Shown here one piece after another: positions 1 to 7,823 of a stretch of 18,575 bases of DNA. The position numbers and the translations under genes are program-made. The notes under the pieces are model-generated. The model had not been told where the DNA came from. It saw only the letters and a list, made by a program, of their open reading frames with translations, and did no database searches. This DNA comes from Microcaldota archaeon (lineage in GTDB: Archaea > Micrarchaeota > Micrarchaeia > Micrarchaeales > CABMGC01), in assembly GCA_027314465.1 (NCBI GenBank), contig DAHVAU010000022.1, positions 1 to 18,575 of the forward strand, in the 5' to 3' direction. Every line of letters begins with the position of its first letter. Position 1 is the first letter of the stretch.

Positions 1-6
1 TCCATA

Positions 7-975
7 TTATGCACCCTGCTTTGACGCCAGTGACACGTAGGTCACCTGCGGCTCCTTCTTTGGGGCCGAGTTCCTAAGGGCCTTTCTGAACCTTAGCATC
101 CTCTTAACCGGCCCTGGCACGGATCCGTCTACGATTATGAAGTCGTTCTTCACCACCCCGTAGTTCATGAATCCGCCCTTGGTATTTATGCTGGCGGCGT
201 CTTTCTCAGCGCCAACTTTGAGTATCCTCTTGTTTCTCTCCGTCCTGTAATTGTATCCCATGTGGCCTGAGTGCGGCACTGTGAACATCACCTTTGAAGG
301 ATGCCAAGGACCCAGCACTCCCAGATGCCTCACCTTGTTTGTATTCTTCCTGCCCTGCTTGGCCACGCCGAACCTCTTTATCACTCCTGCCCACCCCTTT
401 CCGGTAGTTATCCCTATGACGTCTATGTAATCGCCCGGCACCGCGACATCGGCAGCCTTTATCTCCTTGCCAAGGTGCTTTTCTATGAACGCGAGCTTCT
501 CGGCAGTGTCCTTGCCGCCTACCTGCAGCTCCATCCTCATCAGCTTCCTGTTCCCTATCCCAAGATTGCTTGGATCCACAAAAGCCAGCGCAGATGCGTC
601 CATGAACTCTGAGAGCCTCTGCTTCAGGGCTTCTACACTGCCTGGCTGCTTGTTTATCCCCAGCCTCTTGGCAAGAGTTGCGTCATACGCTTCAGCTGCA
701 GGCTGAGTGTATAGATACTTCTTATTGTAGAAACGCACCCCGTAGATGTAGACCTTGGGCACCTCGAGCACAGTGACTGAGCGCGCAACCTCAGTGCCCT
801 TGGAAGGGGACTCGCTGTCGTCTACCATGGTGACGTGCGTCATACCTGCCTTGAATGCGACTGAACCGAGGAACCCTGGCTCTGCTGACGTAGGCCAGGT
901 CCTTATCCTTGGCATCAGCTTCTTGGCTCTCCTATGAGGCCAAAATTCCATTGATCCTTTTCTCATATTGCTCAT
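7..975 (-). CDS. rpl3: Large ribosomal subunit protein uL3 (archaeal L3)
   Basis: This is archaeal/eukaryotic-type ribosomal protein L3, a 23S rRNA-binding protein of the large subunit near the peptidyl transferase centre. The N-terminus has the family signature of a short basic lead, then WPHRRAKKLMPRIRTWP, then GFLGSVAFKAGMTHV. The C-terminal half has the typical TTGKGW, HPSKVMFTVPHSGHMGYNYRTE and INTKGGFMNYGVV stretches. Length (about 322 residues) fits the archaeal family (330-340). The open frame reaches a TTG at 984, but ATG at 975 or 966 gives an N-terminus closer to the family; no convincing Shine-Dalgarno marks either. The stop codon is followed at once by an ATG at positions 5-3, probably the first codon of the next operon gene (L4 in many archaea), but only two bases of it are visible beyond that codon. 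Identity is sure; the start is not. Confidence 0.96.
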   Translation of the reverse strand: MSNMRKGSMEFWPHRRAKKLMPRIRTWPTSAEPGFLGSVAFKAGMTHVTMVDDSESPSKGTEVARSVTVLEVPKVYIYGVRFYNKKYLYTQPAAEAYDATLAKRLGINKQPGSVEALKQRLSEFMDASALAFVDPSNLGIGNRKLMRMELQVGGKDTAEKLAFIEKHLGKEIKAADVAVPGDYIDVIGITTGKGWAGVIKRFGVAKQGRKNTNKVRHLGVLGPWHPSKVMFTVPHSGHMGYNYRTERNKRILKVGAEKDAASINTKGGFMNYGVVKNDFIIVDGSVPGPVKRMLRFRKALRNSAPKKEPQVTYVSLASKQGA

Positions 976-1017
976 GGTAAGCAACGACTCTAAGAAAGAG
1001 CATTAGTATTCTCCAGA

Positions 1018-1035
1018 ATAGGTTTATATTCCTAT
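1018..1035 (-). promoter_or_regulatory. Probable rpl3 operon promoter (TATA box inside an inverted repeat)
   Basis: Read on the minus strand this is AATATAAA, an archaeal TATA-like element centred near 1026, which would place transcript starts near 1001 and give a leader of about 25 nt before the ATG at 975. The box is flanked by a 5-bp inverted repeat (ATAGG...CCTAT, 1018-1022 and 1031-1035). A second small inverted repeat (TATTC TCCA GAATA) lies at 1007-1020. Promoter function is inferred from position and consensus only. Confidence 0.45.
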
Positions 1036-1396
1036 CGCAGAAGGCATGGAATTGGAATGGATGCGTACCGGCAGGAGCGCCGCCATGGCCTCGCCACGGC
1101 AGGCTTGCCGTGAACAGTCTCCATGCAGGCAAATGGTCACCATCAGGCCTCAGCGCGTTCATGCCCTTGATCTCCTCCATGCGGTCGCTGATTGCAGTAT
1201 TCATCTTAGGAGGAAGACCCAGGTCTGCAGGAGTGAACCGGCCATCCAACCGACCCGAAGTTGGGGGGTTGGCAGTGATAGTTATGCATTATGATGCATA
1301 GCTGCACCTGGGGGCTTGTTAGGGATAGGACGCCGGTTTCCCGGCGCCCTTGGGGTTGGGTTTGTGGGTATTAAAGAATTAGATTTATTACCCACA
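1036..1396 (-). ncRNA. Candidate structured RNA in the 985-1491 gap (unidentified)
   Basis: The roughly 500-bp gap between rpl3 and the reductase gene has no convincing gene but many potential hairpins. A 9-bp stem with loop at 1328-1349 is fully paired only on the minus strand, where one pair is G-U and the loop is GAAA, a GNRA tetraloop; on the plus strand it has an A-C mismatch. Others are a 7-bp stem at 1283-1300 (TATGCAT repeat), a 6-bp stem pairing 1246-1251 with 1267-1272, a 7-bp stem around the TGCCGTG repeat near 1095-1112, and an 8-bp repeat pairing 1363-1370 with 1389-1396. A perfect minus-strand TATA box (TTTATATA) lies at 1419-1426, about 25 bp before 1396. I looked for the signature sequences of SRP RNA and RNase P RNA on both strands and did not find them. 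A minus-strand open frame (959-1249, TTG start) covers part of the same stretch and is the competing explanation. Confidence 0.25.
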
Positions 1397-1491
1397 TATA
1401 GCATTATGCATGAGCATCTATATAAACATTGCAGATTTTTGCAGTATAGCTGGCAAATGTTGTTGTATTGTAACTATATCCAGACTGCAGC

Positions 1492-2760
1492 CTATGCTTT
1501 ATTACGCCCGAGCTTCTGATGTGCCCTGCCAAGTTCTCGTGATGCCAGGGCTGCAAGGAGATTGAGTTCTCCGGCAAGCACGGCTGCGGATATTATCTCG
1601 GCGAGCTTTGCAGCGTTGGAGCCTGACGGATTTCCAGGACCTGCAACGCCCAATATGGATAGTGATTCCCTCTGGGCAGGAAGCGATGTGCCTCCTCCTA
1701 CAGTACCGACCTCCAGCGAAGGCATAGTAACCGTTATGTAAAGACTGGCGCCGCGCACCTCTGTCCAAGTGTATCCGCTGCTGCTCTCAACAACCTGCGC
1801 TATGTCCTGGCCGGTAGCGGCAAATATTGCAGCTACGACATTTGCGAAGTGTGCGTTGAACTGCGTTGCGCTTCCTGCGCGCGCGCTTCCGGCCCAGTTC
1901 TTCCTGAGATTTACCTCGTGGACCTTCTGTGCTGTGGAATTGAACACATCACGCATTATCGCATCGCTGATCGTTGCCTCTGCAACCACAGTCTTGCCCC
2001 TCCCTTCCAGACTGTTGACCATCGACTGCTTCTTATCCGAGCACATATTGCCGCTGATCGCCACAAGCCTTGCGCCGTTGAACCCACGCTCGATGGCGGT
2101 GCATGCTGCCTCGGTGGCTACGGTGGCCATGTTCATCCCCATGGCGTCGCCGGTCTTGTACCTGAATCTCAGAAAGACGTTGTTGCCCAGGACGTAAGAA
2201 GATATACTCTCGAGCTTTCCGTGCTGCGTCGTGGCTTCGGCGACTTTTCTTATCGAATCGAGATTGGCTGGAAGCCACTTAAGAAATCTATCGACGTCGT
2301 CTATTGAATCGAATACGAATGCCGGTCCCCGTGTCATCCCATCTCGCAGTATGCGCACTGTGGCGCCCCCACTTGCAGTGATTGCCTTTGATCCCCTAGA
2401 CACGCTGGCTATGAGCGCGCCCTCGGTGGTGGCCATGGGCACGTAGAAATTACCTGACGCGTTACTCCCTTTGACACTGACAGGCCCGGCTACACCAAGC
2501 GGTATCGGCACTGCGCCTATAACATTCTCGGCGTTCCTGCCCTTGATGGCCCCGTAGTCCATGCGCACCGACCCTATGGCAGATAGGGTTGAGCCAGATA
2601 GTTTCTCGACGGCATAGCGTCTTATCTCCACGGCCTCGTCAGGCTCTGCCTCGTTGTCTATCTGGTGCAGTCCGATCTGCCCAGACGCAGCTTTCTTTGC
2701 CAGAACATCCTTTTTAGATGCCAATTCAATCAACCATGCACGCCGTGTTGGCGACGCCAC
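1492..2760 (-). CDS. hmgA: Hydroxymethylglutaryl-CoA reductase, class I (NADPH)
   Basis: The enzyme reduces HMG-CoA to mevalonate with two NADPH, the committed step to archaeal membrane isoprenoids, in the cytosol. All expected signatures of a soluble archaeal class I reductase are present: ENVIG at 78-82, the catalytic Glu in ATTEGAL (Glu113), DAMGMNM at 205-211, the catalytic Lys in SDKK (about 243), the catalytic Asp in TGQDIAQ (Asp319), the glycine-rich GTVGGGTSLPAQ and the C-terminal catalytic His in RAHQKLGR (His414). At 422 residues with no membrane segment it has normal archaeal length. It starts from an ATG close to a TATA box, divergent from the operon holding HMG-CoA synthase and thiolase, so consecutive steps of the pathway sit back to back. 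Identification is firm. Confidence 0.97.
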   Translation of the reverse strand: MASPTRRAWLIELASKKDVLAKKAASGQIGLHQIDNEAEPDEAVEIRRYAVEKLSGSTLSAIGSVRMDYGAIKGRNAENVIGAVPIPLGVAGPVSVKGSNASGNFYVPMATTEGALIASVSRGSKAITASGGATVRILRDGMTRGPAFVFDSIDDVDRFLKWLPANLDSIRKVAEATTQHGKLESISSYVLGNNVFLRFRYKTGDAMGMNMATVATEAACTAIERGFNGARLVAISGNMCSDKKQSMVNSLEGRGKTVVAEATISDAIMRDVFNSTAQKVHEVNLRKNWAGSARAGSATQFNAHFANVVAAIFAATGQDIAQVVESSSGYTWTEVRGASLYITVTMPSLEVGTVGGGTSLPAQRESLSILGVAGPGNPSGSNAAKLAEIISAAVLAGELNLLAALASRELGRAHQKLGRNKA

Positions 2761-2778
2761 TCAATGCCCGTAAGCGCC

Positions 2779-2814
2779 TACGGATACTTCTTGTCCGCAG
2801 CTTATATATCCGTA
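2779..2814 (-). promoter_or_regulatory. Reductase promoter with candidate operator
   Basis: The minus strand shows GATATATAAG (2801-2810), a good archaeal TATA box centred near 2805, which predicts transcription start near 2779 and a leader of about 20 nt. An 8-bp perfect inverted repeat, TACGGATA at 2779-2786 and TATCCGTA at 2807-2814, brackets it: one half overlaps the upstream edge of the TATA box, the other covers the predicted start site. A third related copy (CCGTAAGCG at 2768-2776) lies just inside the leader and echoes CCGTAAGGC at 2810-2818. This is where a repressor could block TBP/TFB or polymerase. The regulator is unknown. Confidence 0.5.
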
Positions 2815-2882
2815 AGGCATGACACGTCATCGCTCGCATTGTAGTCGCGCGCATTATACTTTGGCGATTGTCTAACCATCAA

Positions 2883-2893
2883 CATATATTAAA
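2883..2893 (+). promoter_or_regulatory. Promoter of the korAB-mevalonate operon
   Basis: CATATATTAAA is a TATA-like element centred near 2888, in the 175-bp divergent spacer. It predicts transcription start near 2913, with a leader of 26 nt to the ATG at 2939 or 47 nt to the ATG at 2960. Its distance from the reductase TATA box is about 80 bp, so both directions could be controlled from this spacer. Based on consensus and position only. Confidence 0.5.
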
Positions 2894-2959
2894 AAGGCAC
2901 GTGGCAGAAAAGTAGGTGTCCAGCAAACTTTACATTTGATGCAAGCTGGGCTGTTGAAC

Positions 2960-4690
2960 ATGGCCAGTGTTTCAGTAAGGATCGCAGGTGCACACGGTGA
3001 CGGAGTGGAGTCTAGCGGCGCGCTTCTTATCAAGGTGGCTGCAAGGACAGGAATGCACGTATTCGCATACAGAGGCTATGGATCAATAATAAGAGGGGGC
3101 CACTGCTGGTACCAAGTGAGGCTGGGCAGCTCGGAGCTGAAGAGCTACGGGGAAGGAATAGACATACTTATAGCACTAAACCAGGAATCGATATCCAACC
3201 AGAAGAGCCGCCTGAGGGACAATGCAGTAGTGATATACGATCCTTCCAAGATAAAAGTGGAGGAACTTGATGGCAAGGGGTACAGGTTGGTGCCGATACC
3301 GCTTCTTGACATAGCAATAGCAGCGAGCGGCGACCCCATAATGAGGAATACTGTGGCGCTTGGCGCGGTGCTGAAGCTTATAGGAATCAATATTGAAGCT
3401 TTCAGGGAAGTTATAAAGGGGCAGTTCGGGAGGAAGGGCGATGTGGTTGTGGAGCAGAACATGAAGGCAGTCTCAGGAGGTTATGATCATCAAGGAGTGC
3501 AGACCCTCTACAGCATAGAGGGAGATGGAAAGAAGAGATACGCTCTGGACGGAAACACTGCGCTGTCAATAGGCGCGTACGCTGCTGGATGCAAGTTCTA
3601 TGCGGCGTATCCGATGACCCCTGCTAGCACTATCCTTCACTGGTTCGCCTCCCACGAGGACAAGGGAGTGATGCCCAAGCAGGTTGAGGACGAACTGGCG
3701 GCAATAAACATGGCAATAGGAGCATCCAGCGCAGGCGTCAGAGCTATGTGCGGTACAAGCGGGGGAGGATTCTCGCTCATGGTGGAGGGACTCGGCCTTG
3801 CGGCCATGATAGAGACTCCGCTGGTGGTGGTCGAATCGCAGAGATCAGGGCCAAGCACCGGAGTGACTACAAAGACAGAGCAGGGAGATATATTGTTCGC
3901 AATGCACGCCTCGCAGGGAGAGTTTCCCAGGATAGTGGTTGCGCCAAGGAGCGTGAAGGAGAGCTTCAAGGTAGCGGCAGAAGCATTCAACCTCTCCGAC
4001 AGATACCAAGTGCCGGTAATAATAATGATGGATCTCTACCTCTCAGAGCACGTAGAGACTGTCGAAGTACTGGGAGTAGATGGCGTAAGCGTGGACAGGG
4101 GCAAGCTAGTGACAGAGAACAAAGAAGAGGGAAGATTCAAGAGATACCTTGTAACTGAGGACGGGGTGTCGCCGAGATCCGTGCCCGGCCACAAAGGCAT
4201 GGAATTCGTTGCTGGAAGCGACGAGCACAACGAGCTGGGCGACCTTGTCACGGACATGTACGCTGGCCTAGACTGGGCAATAGAGGTAAGAAAGCAGATG
4301 CACTCCAAGAGGATGAGAAAGATCGATACAATGCTTAAGAACGAGACCGTATTCGTCCCTGAGATCTTCAATGAGACGGCAGACCATTTCCTGGTCACGT
4401 TCGGATCCACCACTGAGGCAGCCATGGAAGCCGTAGGAATACTCAACTCGCAGGGAATGAACTTCGGGCTCGTATCGTTCAGCTACCTGATGCCGCTGGA
4501 CAAGGAGAAGACAAGAAAGATGCTTGAGGGCAAGAAGCTGATAAACGTAGAGGGCAACTACACGGGGCAACTGGCACAGGTCATAAGGATGAATACTGGC
4601 ATAGATATAACACAGAGCATACTAAAGTACGACGGAGAGGCCTTCACAGGAGAGCTGATAGCGAAGGAAGTCGTAACACTTGTTAAATAG
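2960..4690 (+). CDS. korA: 2-oxoacid:ferredoxin oxidoreductase, fused gamma-alpha subunit
   Basis: This is the large subunit of a two-subunit, CoA-dependent 2-oxoacid:ferredoxin oxidoreductase, which oxidatively decarboxylates a 2-oxoacid to acyl-CoA and CO2 and reduces ferredoxin. Residues 1-180 are the gamma domain (VRIAGAHGDGVESSG, then AYRGYGSIIRGGHCWYQ). From about 195 onward comes the pyrimidine-binding alpha domain with AAYPMTPAST near 216-225, a variant of the YPITPSS substrate motif, then EDELAAINMAIGAS and the GTSGGGFSLM segment. The length (576 residues) is usual for this fusion form. I prefer ATG 2960, which starts the protein right before the conserved first strand; ATG 2939 would add seven residues. 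The beta subunit follows after 11 nt. Whether it prefers pyruvate, 2-oxoglutarate or branched 2-oxoacids cannot be read from these motifs. Confidence 0.93.
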   Translation: MASVSVRIAGAHGDGVESSGALLIKVAARTGMHVFAYRGYGSIIRGGHCWYQVRLGSSELKSYGEGIDILIALNQESISNQKSRLRDNAVVIYDPSKIKVEELDGKGYRLVPIPLLDIAIAASGDPIMRNTVALGAVLKLIGINIEAFREVIKGQFGRKGDVVVEQNMKAVSGGYDHQGVQTLYSIEGDGKKRYALDGNTALSIGAYAAGCKFYAAYPMTPASTILHWFASHEDKGVMPKQVEDELAAINMAIGASSAGVRAMCGTSGGGFSLMVEGLGLAAMIETPLVVVESQRSGPSTGVTTKTEQGDILFAMHASQGEFPRIVVAPRSVKESFKVAAEAFNLSDRYQVPVIIMMDLYLSEHVETVEVLGVDGVSVDRGKLVTENKEEGRFKRYLVTEDGVSPRSVPGHKGMEFVAGSDEHNELGDLVTDMYAGLDWAIEVRKQMHSKRMRKIDTMLKNETVFVPEIFNETADHFLVTFGSTTEAAMEAVGILNSQGMNFGLVSFSYLMPLDKEKTRKMLEGKKLINVEGNYTGQLAQVIRMNTGIDITQSILKYDGEAFTGELIAKEVVTLVK

Positions 4691-4701
4691 ATGATGATAC
4701 C

Positions 4702-5589
4702 ATGGCAGAAGTCTCAACAGCCGCAAAGCAGGTACTTACATCGGGAGTCAAACCCATATGGTGCCCTGGATGCGGTGACTACTCGGTACAGGCAGGCATA
4801 ATGAAGGCATTGACAGACCTGGGCATAGAAAGAGAGAACGTGTTAATCGTATCAGGGATAGGGTGCAGCTCTTCGATGCCACACCCGTTCAGCACGTTCG
4901 GCGTGCACAGCCTGCACGGCAGGCTGCTGCCCGTAGCAGCTGGTGCAAAGCTTGCGAATGACGAGCTCACTGTGATAGGCGCAGGAGGGGACGGCGACGG
5001 ATATGGCATAGGAGTGGGCCACCTAGTGCACAATGCAAGAAGGAACGTCGACATAACGTACGTTGTAATGAATAACGAGATATACGGGCTGACAACAGGG
5101 CAGACCTCGCCCACAAGCCTGTTCGGGGCTAAGACAAAGTCCACGCCGTTCGGATCAATAGAAAATCCGGAGAACCCAATAGGCATAGCGCTTGCTGCCG
5201 GAGCGACGTATGTCGCAAGGGCATTCTCAGGAGACCCAATGCACATGGCGCAGATGATAAAGATGGGCATACAGCACAAGGGCTTCTCGATAATAGACGT
5301 GTTTAGCCCATGCGTAACATTCAATCACACGAATACGTATGACTGGTTCAGGCAGAGGGTCTACAAGCTTGAGCAGGCGGGGCACGATGCAACGAGCATC
5401 AGCGCCGCCATGGCCAAGTCGCTCGAGACCGAGGCCACAAACTGGGAGAAGATACCTATAGGGCTCTTCTACAGGGTGGAGAAACCCACCTATAGCGCGC
5501 TGGACATGACTTTGCAGAAAGGGCCTTTGGTGAAGCAGCCATTCCCGACAAAGCAGCAGGTAATGGACATTCTTGAGGAGTATAAGTAA
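4702..5589 (+). CDS. korB: 2-oxoacid:ferredoxin oxidoreductase, beta subunit
   Basis: The small subunit of the same enzyme binds thiamine diphosphate and one [4Fe-4S] cluster. The thiamine diphosphate/Mg motif is seen as GGDGDGYGIG (95-104) followed by NNEIYGLTTGQ (124-134). Four cysteines are placed as in two-subunit archaeal enzymes: the WCPGCG pair (Cys21, Cys24), GIGCSS (Cys55) and SPCVTFN (Cys204). Length (295 residues) is normal. It lies 11 nt downstream of the alpha subunit and 11 nt upstream of HMG-CoA synthase, so all are probably one transcript. The placement suggests the acyl-CoA made here, perhaps acetyl-CoA from pyruvate, feeds the thiolase step, but that is inference. Confidence 0.94.
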   Translation: MAEVSTAAKQVLTSGVKPIWCPGCGDYSVQAGIMKALTDLGIERENVLIVSGIGCSSSMPHPFSTFGVHSLHGRLLPVAAGAKLANDELTVIGAGGDGDGYGIGVGHLVHNARRNVDITYVVMNNEIYGLTTGQTSPTSLFGAKTKSTPFGSIENPENPIGIALAAGATYVARAFSGDPMHMAQMIKMGIQHKGFSIIDVFSPCVTFNHTNTYDWFRQRVYKLEQAGHDATSISAAMAKSLETEATNWEKIPIGLFYRVEKPTYSALDMTLQKGPLVKQPFPTKQQVMDILEEYK

Positions 5590-5600
5590 CGAGTGTAATA

Positions 5601-6650
5601 ATGGCTGGAATAGTAGGATATGGAGTCCATGTGCCTTTCTACAGGATAAAGGTAGAGGACATAGCAAAGGTATGGGGCGAGGACGCCGAAGCTATAAAGA
5701 CAGGCCTGAACATTCACGAGAAGAGCGTGCCTGGAAGGGACGAGGATGCTGCTACAATCGCAGTCGAGGCTGCAAGAAGAGCAGTGCACCACGCAGGCAT
5801 CAAGAGCTCAGAGGTAGGCGCGGTGTATGTAGGCTCCGAGTCGCACCCGTACGCAGTCAAGCCGACAGCAACAGTAGTGATAGAGTCCATAGACGCTTCT
5901 GACCATGTAATGGCGGCTGATCTTGAATTCGCATGCAAGGCAGGAACTGCAGGAGTGCAGATGGTAATGGGACTGGTCGACAGCGGGATGATAAAGTATG
6001 GTATGAGCATCGGCAGCGACACCTCGCAGGGTAGGCCCGGAGATGCCCTTGAATATACAGCAAGCGCAGGAGGAGCTGCATTCATAATAGGCAGGGAGAA
6101 GAAGGAGGTCATAGCCAATATACTCAAGACCGTAAGCTACACCTCTGACACACCTGATTTCTGGAGGAGGGAAGGCGCGATGTTCCCGACGCATAGCGGC
6201 AGGTTCACAGGAGAGCCGGGATACTTCAAGCATATAACCGCGGCGACAAAGCTCATGTTCGAGACGACGGGATTCGGGCCTGCGGATTTCACGTACGCAG
6301 TCTTCCACCAGCCTAACGGGAAGTTCCCGGTGGTAGTGGCAAAGCAGCTCGGCTTTTCTGACAAGCAGATAAAGCCTGGGCTGCTCACCCCAATAATAGG
6401 AAACACGTATTCAGGCGCATCGATGATCGGGCTCGCAGCAACTCTTGATATAGCAAGACCCGGGGACAGGATACTGCTCACCAGCTTTGGATCCGGGGCT
6501 GGAAGCGACTCGTTTGTAATGGAAGTGACTGACAACATAGAGGCCAAGAGGAAAAGAGCCGTTAAGGTAAGCGACATAATAGGCTCTAACAAGGTGTACA
6601 TAGACTACGCCACGTACCTCAAGGACAAGGATTTCATAAAGGGGAGATGA
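5601..6650 (+). CDS. Hydroxymethylglutaryl-CoA synthase (archaeal type)
   Basis: The enzyme condenses acetyl-CoA with acetoacetyl-CoA to HMG-CoA, the second step of the mevalonate pathway. It has the thiolase fold and shows the family's catalytic triad: Glu80 in VGSESHPYAV, Cys112 in LEFACKAGTAG and His236 in FHQPNGKFP, plus the GNTYSGAS loop near 268-275. Its 349 residues match the archaeal branch, which is shorter than eukaryotic synthases. It starts at an ATG 11 nt after the beta subunit gene, with no strong Shine-Dalgarno sequence. The thiolase and a DUF35 protein follow immediately; in methanogens these three proteins are known to form one complex that channels acetoacetyl-CoA. Confidence 0.96.
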   Translation: MAGIVGYGVHVPFYRIKVEDIAKVWGEDAEAIKTGLNIHEKSVPGRDEDAATIAVEAARRAVHHAGIKSSEVGAVYVGSESHPYAVKPTATVVIESIDASDHVMAADLEFACKAGTAGVQMVMGLVDSGMIKYGMSIGSDTSQGRPGDALEYTASAGGAAFIIGREKKEVIANILKTVSYTSDTPDFWRREGAMFPTHSGRFTGEPGYFKHITAATKLMFETTGFGPADFTYAVFHQPNGKFPVVVAKQLGFSDKQIKPGLLTPIIGNTYSGASMIGLAATLDIARPGDRILLTSFGSGAGSDSFVMEVTDNIEAKRKRAVKVSDIIGSNKVYIDYATYLKDKDFIKGR

Positions 6651-6652
6651 TT

Positions 6653-7816
6653 ATGAGAGAAGTTGCGGTTGTAGGAGTAGGGCTCTCAAAGTTCGGGGAG
6701 AGATGGGATGCAGGGCTCAAGGAGCTCATGGCTGAGGCAGGCGTAGCTGCAATAGAGGATGCCCACATATCAAGCAACGATGTGGAGATGCTCTTTGGGG
6801 GCACGATGGCATCAGGAAGGTTCATGGGCCAGGAACACATTGCAGCGCTGATGTCTGATCAGCTCGGATTCAAGAATGTACCTGCGGTGAGGATAGAGAA
6901 CGCATGCGCCAGCGGTGGCAGCGCGCTTAGGCTTGGTTACATTTCAGTGGCAAGCGGCATACACGACATAGTGGTCGTGGGAGGGGTTGAGAAGATGACC
7001 GACGTCACCTCCGCTGAGGCCGGCACAGCGCTTGGAGGCGCAGGAGACCAGGAGTGGGAGCTATTCCAGGGCATAACATTCCCAGGGCTATATGCAATGA
7101 TGGCCAAGAGGCACATGTACGAATATGGGACCACTGAGGAGCAGCTCGCAAGCGTGGCCGTGAAGAACCATGACAATGCATACAAGAACAGGTACGCCCA
7201 GTTTCACAAGAAGATAAGCGTTCAGGACGTACTTGACTCAAAGATGGTCTCAGATCCTCTCAAGCTCTTAGACTGCTCGCCGATATCAGACGGCGCTGCG
7301 GCGCTTGTGCTTGCTCCGCTTGAAGTGGCAAAGAAGTACAATGACACTCCGATAAGGATACTGGCAAGCGAGCAGGCCAGCGACACGCTCAGGCTTGCGG
7401 AAAGAGATAGCCTGTCTGGTATAAAAGCGACTTCAATAGCTGCGCAGAAGGCATACAAGCACGCCAGGATCACAGCGCGGGACATAGACATAGCTGAGGT
7501 GCACGACTGTTTCACCATAGCTGAAGTGATGGCAATGGAGGATCTTGGATTCTACCAGAAGGGTAAGGCGGCAAAGGCAATCGCAGATGGAGAGACTGCC
7601 CTCAATGGAAAGATATCTGTCAACACCAGCGGCGGACTGAAGGGATGCGGCCATCCAGTTGGCGCAACAGGGGTAAAGCAGGCGGTAGAAGTCGTGTGGC
7701 AGCTACGGGGCGATGCAGCAGACAGGCAGGTGAAGGGCGCCGATATGGGCCTTACCCACAACGTAGGAGGCAGTGGCGCAACGGCCGTGGTGCACGTATT
7801 CGCAAGAGCAGATTGA
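6653..7816 (+). CDS. Acetyl-CoA C-acetyltransferase (archaeal SCP2-like thiolase)
   Basis: This makes acetoacetyl-CoA from two acetyl-CoA for the synthase encoded just upstream. It is a thiolase of the archaeal SCP-x/SCP2-like group: the nucleophilic Cys85 in IENACASGGSA, His284 in EVHDCFT, and the GLKGCGHPVGATG loop with Cys332 and His334. The C-terminal LTHNVGGSGAT is also typical. Two starts compete: ATG 6647, which overlaps the preceding stop codon, and ATG 6653. I choose 6653 because GGAGATGATT immediately before it is a near-perfect Shine-Dalgarno sequence at proper spacing, and because the first beta strand (REVAVVGVG) then starts as in homologues. Length 387 residues is normal. Confidence 0.95.
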   Translation: MREVAVVGVGLSKFGERWDAGLKELMAEAGVAAIEDAHISSNDVEMLFGGTMASGRFMGQEHIAALMSDQLGFKNVPAVRIENACASGGSALRLGYISVASGIHDIVVVGGVEKMTDVTSAEAGTALGGAGDQEWELFQGITFPGLYAMMAKRHMYEYGTTEEQLASVAVKNHDNAYKNRYAQFHKKISVQDVLDSKMVSDPLKLLDCSPISDGAAALVLAPLEVAKKYNDTPIRILASEQASDTLRLAERDSLSGIKATSIAAQKAYKHARITARDIDIAEVHDCFTIAEVMAMEDLGFYQKGKAAKAIADGETALNGKISVNTSGGLKGCGHPVGATGVKQAVEVVWQLRGDAADRQVKGADMGLTHNVGGSGATAVVHVFARAD

Positions 7817-7823
7817 TGATTTT

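Noticed and set aside
932..1249. Minus-strand open frame of about 100 residues upstream of and overlapping rpl3
   Set aside because: It starts at TTG, overlaps the rpl3 start, reads through the rpl3 promoter and covers the hairpin-rich stretch. The middle looks protein-like, so it is kept as an alternative in the RNA-candidate entry but not called as a gene.
1036..1396. SRP RNA or RNase P RNA
   Set aside because: The size and hairpin content invited this, but the conserved SRP helix 8 sequence and the RNase P GAGGAAAGTCC and ACAGAA-type motifs are missing on both strands. A near match (GGAGGAAGACCC near 1210) is not backed by the partner motifs.
1316..1519. Plus-strand ORF of 67 residues
   Set aside because: It overlaps the 3' end of the reductase gene, has no promoter spacing or family resemblance, and crosses the strong minus-strand hairpin.
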